From NCBI RefSeq assembly GCF_038419845.1, contig NZ_JBCAQT010000010.1, forward strand, positions 1 to 64,000: a stretch of 64,000 bases of DNA, written 5' to 3'. The notes under the pieces are model-generated. The model had not been told where the DNA came from. It searched no databases and saw only the letters and a list, made by a program, of their open reading frames with translations. This stretch comes from Marinimicrobium sp038419845 (GTDB lineage: Bacteria; Pseudomonadota; Gammaproteobacteria; Pseudomonadales; Cellvibrionaceae). A program made the translations under genes and the position numbers. Shown one piece after another: positions 60,201 to 64,000 of this stretch; the first letter of the stretch is position 1; each line of letters begins with the position of its first letter.

Positions 60201-61616
60201 TCACTCCTGCCAACTGGTTGATTCCTCCTCTGAGAAAGCCTCCTCCAGCGATACCTGCAACTGTTCTCTGACCCAGCTTACCAGAGCATCCTGGTGTTTT
60301 GGCTGCCACCGGTCCTGCTGCAACAGCTTGGCCCAACTGAGCAACTGCACCTGCTGATTGCGCCGCCACTGAGCCGCCTCCGCCCGCAGCGCAATCGCAC
60401 TGCGCTCGGCATGAGGCTTGAGCCATAACTGCCGGGTGAAGGTCAACGCCCGGGCCATGACCACCAGCGGAAAATTGGGGTGCTTCACCGGCCCCAACAC
60501 TTGTTGCTCGTACGCCAAGGGTAACCACCCCAGACGCCTGCCCGGCAACTGGCGGGACGCCAGCCAGCCCCCCACCGAACCCAGCACCCCACCCCCGAGC
60601 GCACCCGCAAACAGCGAACTGCCCCCCAGGCCCAGATCCACCATCAGACCCGTGGCGGCGCCGGCACTGCCGCTGACCACCAACAGATCCCGCTGCTTCA
60701 GGCCCCATAGATACCAGGTTTGAGTATTCATCAGACTGTCCGTGTCCAGCTCCCACTGGGCATCGCGCTGCAGCTCGCTGGCGGTGTGCCCCCATTCCTC
60801 TCGCAGGCGCTGGAAATAATCCGACTCCCGCGCATCCAGAGCCGCCTGTAGGCGCTCCTGGGCGCGCTGACGACCAATAGCCCCAGGGACCCTGACCGAC
60901 TCAGACTGAAGCAGCTGCTCGCACCAGTAGGCCGCCAGCGCCTCGCTGACGCTGTCCAGGCGTGCCCGGTCGCGCCGCTCCAGCCCCTCGATCAACTCGC
61001 GGACCGGCGCACTCCAGCCCGGCTCCAGCTCACCCAACGCCCGCAACAGCGCCCGCCGGGCGGGCATGGTCGCCGTCAGCGGGTTGAATACCCGCACCCA
61101 CTGAAAAAACTGCCCCAGCGTACGCTGCCAGGATTCGCGTTGGCCCTGGTCGTCCATGGGGTTGATCAGCGCCAGGCGGGGCTGACCGGTCCAGCGCAGA
61201 ATCTCCATTTCCGCCTCGTCCAGCGGCGAGGGAGGCTGGGCGCCATCGACAACGTACAGGATGCCCGCCCCATCCATGATCGGGGCGAGCAGCGCGAGTT
61301 CGTCGGGAAAGCGCTCCCTGTGACCCGGCTGGTCGAGAAAGGCCCGGACCCGGGCGGGCCGGTCGCCGGGGCTGACCTCTTCGGCCTCCAGCCAGGCCAG
61401 CACCTGACGCGCCCGCTGAAAGCCCGGCGTATCGACCAGGGTCAGCAGAACGCGACCGTTCAGGGCGAATTCAAAGGCATCCGCATGCCGGGTGGTGCCG
61501 GACTCGGGACTGATACGGACGCTGTCGTTTTCCGTCAGGGTGGAGACAATGGAGGATTTGCCCCGATTGGGGTGGCCCACGACGCAGAGCTTGGGGGCAA
61601 CGGCGGCTCGGGTCAT
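60201..61616 (-). CDS. DUF3482 GTPase
   Basis: 471 residues. TrmE/Era-type GTPase domain at the N terminus: GHPNRGKSSIVSTL (P loop), TTRHADAF (switch), DTPGFQRARQ; the NKxD motif is replaced by INPMDDQ. The C-terminal half (about 240-471) is the DUF3482 part with a hydrophobic Gly-rich segment LLVVSGSAGAATGLMVDLG... near 300-345 that may contact the membrane. The gene overlaps the upstream DUF2868 gene by four bases (ATGA). This GTPase/DUF2868 pair recurs in many proteobacteria, function unknown. Confidence 0.85.
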   Translation of the reverse strand: MTRAAVAPKLCVVGHPNRGKSSIVSTLTENDSVRISPESGTTRHADAFEFALNGRVLLTLVDTPGFQRARQVLAWLEAEEVSPGDRPARVRAFLDQPGHRERFPDELALLAPIMDGAGILYVVDGAQPPSPLDEAEMEILRWTGQPRLALINPMDDQGQRESWQRTLGQFFQWVRVFNPLTATMPARRALLRALGELEPGWSAPVRELIEGLERRDRARLDSVSEALAAYWCEQLLQSESVRVPGAIGRQRAQERLQAALDARESDYFQRLREEWGHTASELQRDAQWELDTDSLMNTQTWYLWGLKQRDLLVVSGSAGAATGLMVDLGLGGSSLFAGALGGGVLGSVGGWLASRQLPGRRLGWLPLAYEQQVLGPVKHPNFPLVVMARALTFTRQLWLKPHAERSAIALRAEAAQWRRNQQVQLLSWAKLLQQDRWQPKHQDALVSWVREQLQVSLEEAFSEEESTSWQE

Positions 61617-62671
61617 GGCGTCACCCAGGTGAGCTGGTGCTGTTGAGCGAAGCGGCGCCAGCTGGCCAGATGACGCTCGGTTTGAGTCTGGCGGTCGGTC
61701 AGGGCGAGAAGGCCCTGCTCCACCACATCATTCTGGCGGGCCCGCTCGATCAGGTCGGCCATCTCCCCGACCGGCGAGCGATTGGCACTCACACGCCAGA
61801 GCAGACGCTCGGGAGCAGCGACCAGAAGCTCGTCCAGCGCCCGTTTATCGTCCTCCCAGGAGGCGCGGCCGAATTGGGGACCACTGACGTGAGATTCAAG
61901 CTCCCAGTCGGCGGTCACGGCCGCCTCCCAGGCGTGCAGAGGCGTTTCTTTCAGCGGCGTTTCAGTGCCCGCCCGGACCGGTGTCATCGGCGGCGCGGTC
62001 ACACTGGGTGCCCGTGCGGCCCGGGCCAGGCGCCACCAGCGCCCGTAGCTCAAGCCGGCCAGCAGCGCCCGGGGCAGCAGGTTGTAGCACAGGAGGCTCG
62101 CCATCAAGAATGGCCACCAGTCGCCCGCACGCTCTGTCGCCGTCGCCTCGGGGTCAATGCGCCGGTAGCGGGTGGCTTCCATCAGGCCGCTGTCGGGAAC
62201 GGCTGCGGGCCAGAGGTTCTCCCAGGGACGGGCGCTGGTCTCGAGGATCGATAGCAGCGTGTGCTCACCGCTCAGCAGGGTCGAGCTCCAGCCAAAGGCC
62301 AGATCGGTGAACAGCAGCAACACCAGAAAGCCCAGCAGAATCCCGGCGCCGAGCCAGAGCCAGAAGGCCTGGAGCAGCCAGAGCATGTGCCAGCGCTGTG
62401 TGCGGTTGGGGTACCAGTGCAGTCGCTGGTGGCGCCAGCGAAACAGCCAGGGGCGGTCACGGCCCCACAACAGGAAGGCCACCGAAACCAGCGAGCCCAG
62501 CAGCGGCAGGCCGGCCCAGAGCAACCAGAGCCAGAGCACGTTGAGCCGCCCGCCCGGCGCGTAGCCAAGAGACCCGGCCGCCACCAGCACACCGACCAGC
62601 AATGCCAGAGGCCAGACATAAAACGGCAGTTGCACTCGCGCGCTGGGGGCTCCGGCAGGGGTATCAGTCAT
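61613..62671 (-). CDS. DUF2868 polytopic membrane protein
   Basis: 352 residues. Four to five membrane helices in the first 230 (FYVWPLALLVGVLVAAG, LLWLLWAGLPLLGSLVSVAF, MLWLLQAFWLWLGAGILLGF, LMASLLCYNLLPRALLAGLSYG), then a cytoplasmic tail with AAVTADWELESHVSGPQFG and EDDKRALDELLVAAPERLLW. Companion of the DUF3482 GTPase, translated first and coupled by an ATGA overlap. Probably a membrane partner of the GTPase; nothing more can be said. Confidence 0.82.
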   Translation of the reverse strand: MTDTPAGAPSARVQLPFYVWPLALLVGVLVAAGSLGYAPGGRLNVLWLWLLWAGLPLLGSLVSVAFLLWGRDRPWLFRWRHQRLHWYPNRTQRWHMLWLLQAFWLWLGAGILLGFLVLLLFTDLAFGWSSTLLSGEHTLLSILETSARPWENLWPAAVPDSGLMEATRYRRIDPEATATERAGDWWPFLMASLLCYNLLPRALLAGLSYGRWWRLARAARAPSVTAPPMTPVRAGTETPLKETPLHAWEAAVTADWELESHVSGPQFGRASWEDDKRALDELLVAAPERLLWRVSANRSPVGEMADLIERARQNDVVEQGLLALTDRQTQTERHLASWRRFAQQHQLTWVTP

Positions 62672-62764
62672 TAAGGTCCGTCATCATCCCGAGTCAATGG
62701 TTGAGCGTCAGGGGGCCGCGTGGCCCACGAGCTCGGCAAGGGACGATTTAACCATATTCGGGCA

Positions 62765-62998
62765 TCAGACTTCGATATCAATCTTGCGCCGCTGGCGACG
62801 ATCCTCTGAACGCATCTCTACCAGAGGTTTGCGACGGTGTCTGCGCCGGTCGGCCCGGCGGCGTTCGCGAATGGGGGCCACCGGCGTGGTGTCGAACACC
62901 TGCTCGCTCACCGGCAGGGTCTGATCATGGGCGCGGGTGGTATTGATTTTGGTGCGCGCGCTGGGCGGTAGAGTACTGGTAGGACCTATGTACGTCAT
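62765..62998 (-). CDS. Small basic hypothetical protein
   Basis: 77 residues from the ATG at 62998, with GGAGG five bases upstream. The N-terminal half is Thr/Pro-rich (MTYIGPTSTLPPSAR), the C-terminal half extremely basic (RERRRADRRRHRRKPL, RSEDRRQRRKIDIEV). No family known to me; the charge suggests nucleic-acid or membrane-surface binding. Not overlapping DUF2868; separated from it by 93 bases. Confidence 0.6.
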   Translation of the reverse strand: MTYIGPTSTLPPSARTKINTTRAHDQTLPVSEQVFDTTPVAPIRERRRADRRRHRRKPLVEMRSEDRRQRRKIDIEV

Positions 62999-63093
62999 AT
63001 CGACCTCCAAATAGAGCCGCCGCAACGCGACGTTATTACTCTCTATATCGGAGTTTGACCGGAAAACTTGACGTTTTATCCCCTTTTTGTGGA

Positions 63094-64000
63094 TCAGGTC
63101 TCGTTATCGTCAATTTTTTGGGCATTTGGGCGGTCGGGCGAGAACCAGGCCAGTTGACGGTGCAACCGCACCACCTCCCCCACGATCAGCAGGGTCGGCC
63201 CGTGTACATCATTGGCGGCGACCAGCTCGGCCATGGTCTCGAGCGTCCCAACCAGTACCCGTTGATCCTGGGTGGTGCCCTTCTCGACCAGAGCAACCGG
63301 GGTTTCCGGGTTGCGGCCGTTCTGGATCAGGGTCTGGCAAATACCCTCCAGACCGACCAGGCTCATGTAAAACACGAGCGTCTGTCCCGGAAGCGCCAGC
63401 TCCGGCCAGACCAGGTTGATGTCATCCGACTTCAGGTGCCCGGTAACGAAGCGCACGGACTGGGCGTGATCCCGGTGGGTCAGCGGGATGCCCGCATAGG
63501 CCGCGCAGCCGGAGGCGGCGGTGATGCCCGGCACCACCTGAAAGGGAATTCCCTTGGATGCCAGAAGCTCGATTTCCTCGCCTCCGCGACCGAAAATGAA
63601 CGGGTCGCCCCCTTTGAGCCGCAACACCCGCTTGCCCTCCCGGGCCAGCTTGAGCAGCAGCTCATTGATGTTCTCCTGGGGCATACTGTGGTCACTGCGC
63701 CGCTTGCCCACATAAATGCGATCCGCGTCCCGGCGCACCAGATCCATCACCTGAGGCGAGACCAGCCGGTCATAGAGCACCACATCCGCCTGCTGCATCA
63801 GACGCAGGGCTCGCAGAGTGAGTAGTTCGGGGTCGCCGGGGCCGCCGCCCACCAGATAGACTTCGCCCTCTTTGTCGACGTACTGCGGATTGGCCAGATC
63901 TTTCTCGATCGCCTTTTCCGCTTTGTCTTCCTGGCCGGTAAAAACCAGTTCGGCAATCGGCCCCTGCAGTACCTTCTCCCAGAACCGGCGCCGATACTCC
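63094..64000 (-). CDS. cysG: Siroheme synthase CysG, C-terminal part
   Basis: The frame is open to the window edge, so the N-terminal dehydrogenase/ferrochelatase domain is outside except for its end (EKVLQGPIAELVFTGQEDKA). The visible 302 residues contain the complete uroporphyrinogen-III methyltransferase: YLVGGGPGDPELLTLRALR, ADVVLYDRLVS, KGGDPFIFGRGGEE, VPGITAASGCAAYAGIPLTHR and TLLIVGEVVRL. The fused enzyme makes siroheme from uro'gen III. It supplies the cofactor of the CysI protein 26 kb away. Confidence 0.93.
   Translation of the reverse strand, partial: EYRRRFWEKVLQGPIAELVFTGQEDKAEKAIEKDLANPQYVDKEGEVYLVGGGPGDPELLTLRALRLMQQADVVLYDRLVSPQVMDLVRRDADRIYVGKRRSDHSMPQENINELLLKLAREGKRVLRLKGGDPFIFGRGGEEIELLASKGIPFQVVPGITAASGCAAYAGIPLTHRDHAQSVRFVTGHLKSDDINLVWPELALPGQTLVFYMSLVGLEGICQTLIQNGRNPETPVALVEKGTTQDQRVLVGTLETMAELVAANDVHGPTLLIVGEVVRLHRQLAWFSPDRPNAQKIDDNET

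Overview
The window looks like 64 kb of chromosome from a high-GC, motile, polysaccharide-using gammaproteobacterium. Supporting genes include ihfB-lapA-lapB, rapA, cheV/cheR/flgA/flgM/flgN, ttcA, rsmE, a cbpA-cbpM pair and sulfite-reductase/siroheme genes. A GH26 mannanase-type lipoprotein and a GH3 exoglucanase point towards the Cellvibrionales (Cellvibrio/Saccharophagus/Marinimicrobium relatives). The order-level placement is an inference from gene content, not from a phylogeny.

Layout. 1-1.9 kb is a graveyard of mobile DNA: the end of an IS3-family transposase, a fragment of a glyceraldehyde-3-phosphate dehydrogenase gene, an internally deleted IS3-type element with 40-bp inverted ends, the beginning of another transposase, and finally a 3' fragment of tRNA-Asn that could be the attachment scar of an island lying to the left. 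2-12 kb holds a Big-domain lipoprotein, an S33-type peptidase, a GGDEF-EAL protein, a kinase/glycosidase-like fusion, the GH26 lipoprotein with a LacI-type operator upstream, and an AsmA-like protein. 12-18 kb has a GltB-like FMN protein, a manganese (yybP-ykoY) riboswitch with its UPF0016 exporter, a HIT protein and the DEAD-box helicase deaD. 18-28 kb carries rapA, a hexose-6-phosphate mutarotase-like gene, mdh, lapB-lapA-ihfB and htpG with a clear heat-shock promoter. 28-38 kb contains the GH3 enzyme (second copy of the LacI-type operator), yjbQ, cbpA-cbpM, a voltage-gated channel, an RluA-type pseudouridine synthase, a MarR regulator and cysI-DUF934. 38-44 kb is metabolic (MDR oxidoreductase, YiaK-like reductase, patatin, FadD, dienelactone hydrolase). 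44-57 kb is a motility and c-di-GMP neighbourhood: cheR, cheV, flgA, flgM (sigma-28), flgN, tRNA-Arg, rsmE, a PAS-GGDEF-EAL protein, ald, ttcA, a PilZ protein behind a sigma-54 promoter and an Aer-like chemoreceptor. 57-64 kb has a ferritin-like protein, a gor/AKR/DUF6064 operon, a DUF2868-GTPase(DUF3482) pair, a basic small protein and the 3' part of cysG.

Most unusual items: (a) a family of extragenic hairpins whose long arms differ in sequence from copy to copy but stay complementary, around a shared core; (b) the kinase plus TIM-barrel fusion in which the expected acid/base glutamate appears to be missing; (c) the non-autonomous IS3 derivative; (d) alternative-sigma promoters and one riboswitch readable directly in the DNA. 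I saw no CRISPR array, prophage, restriction-modification or recognised defence system.
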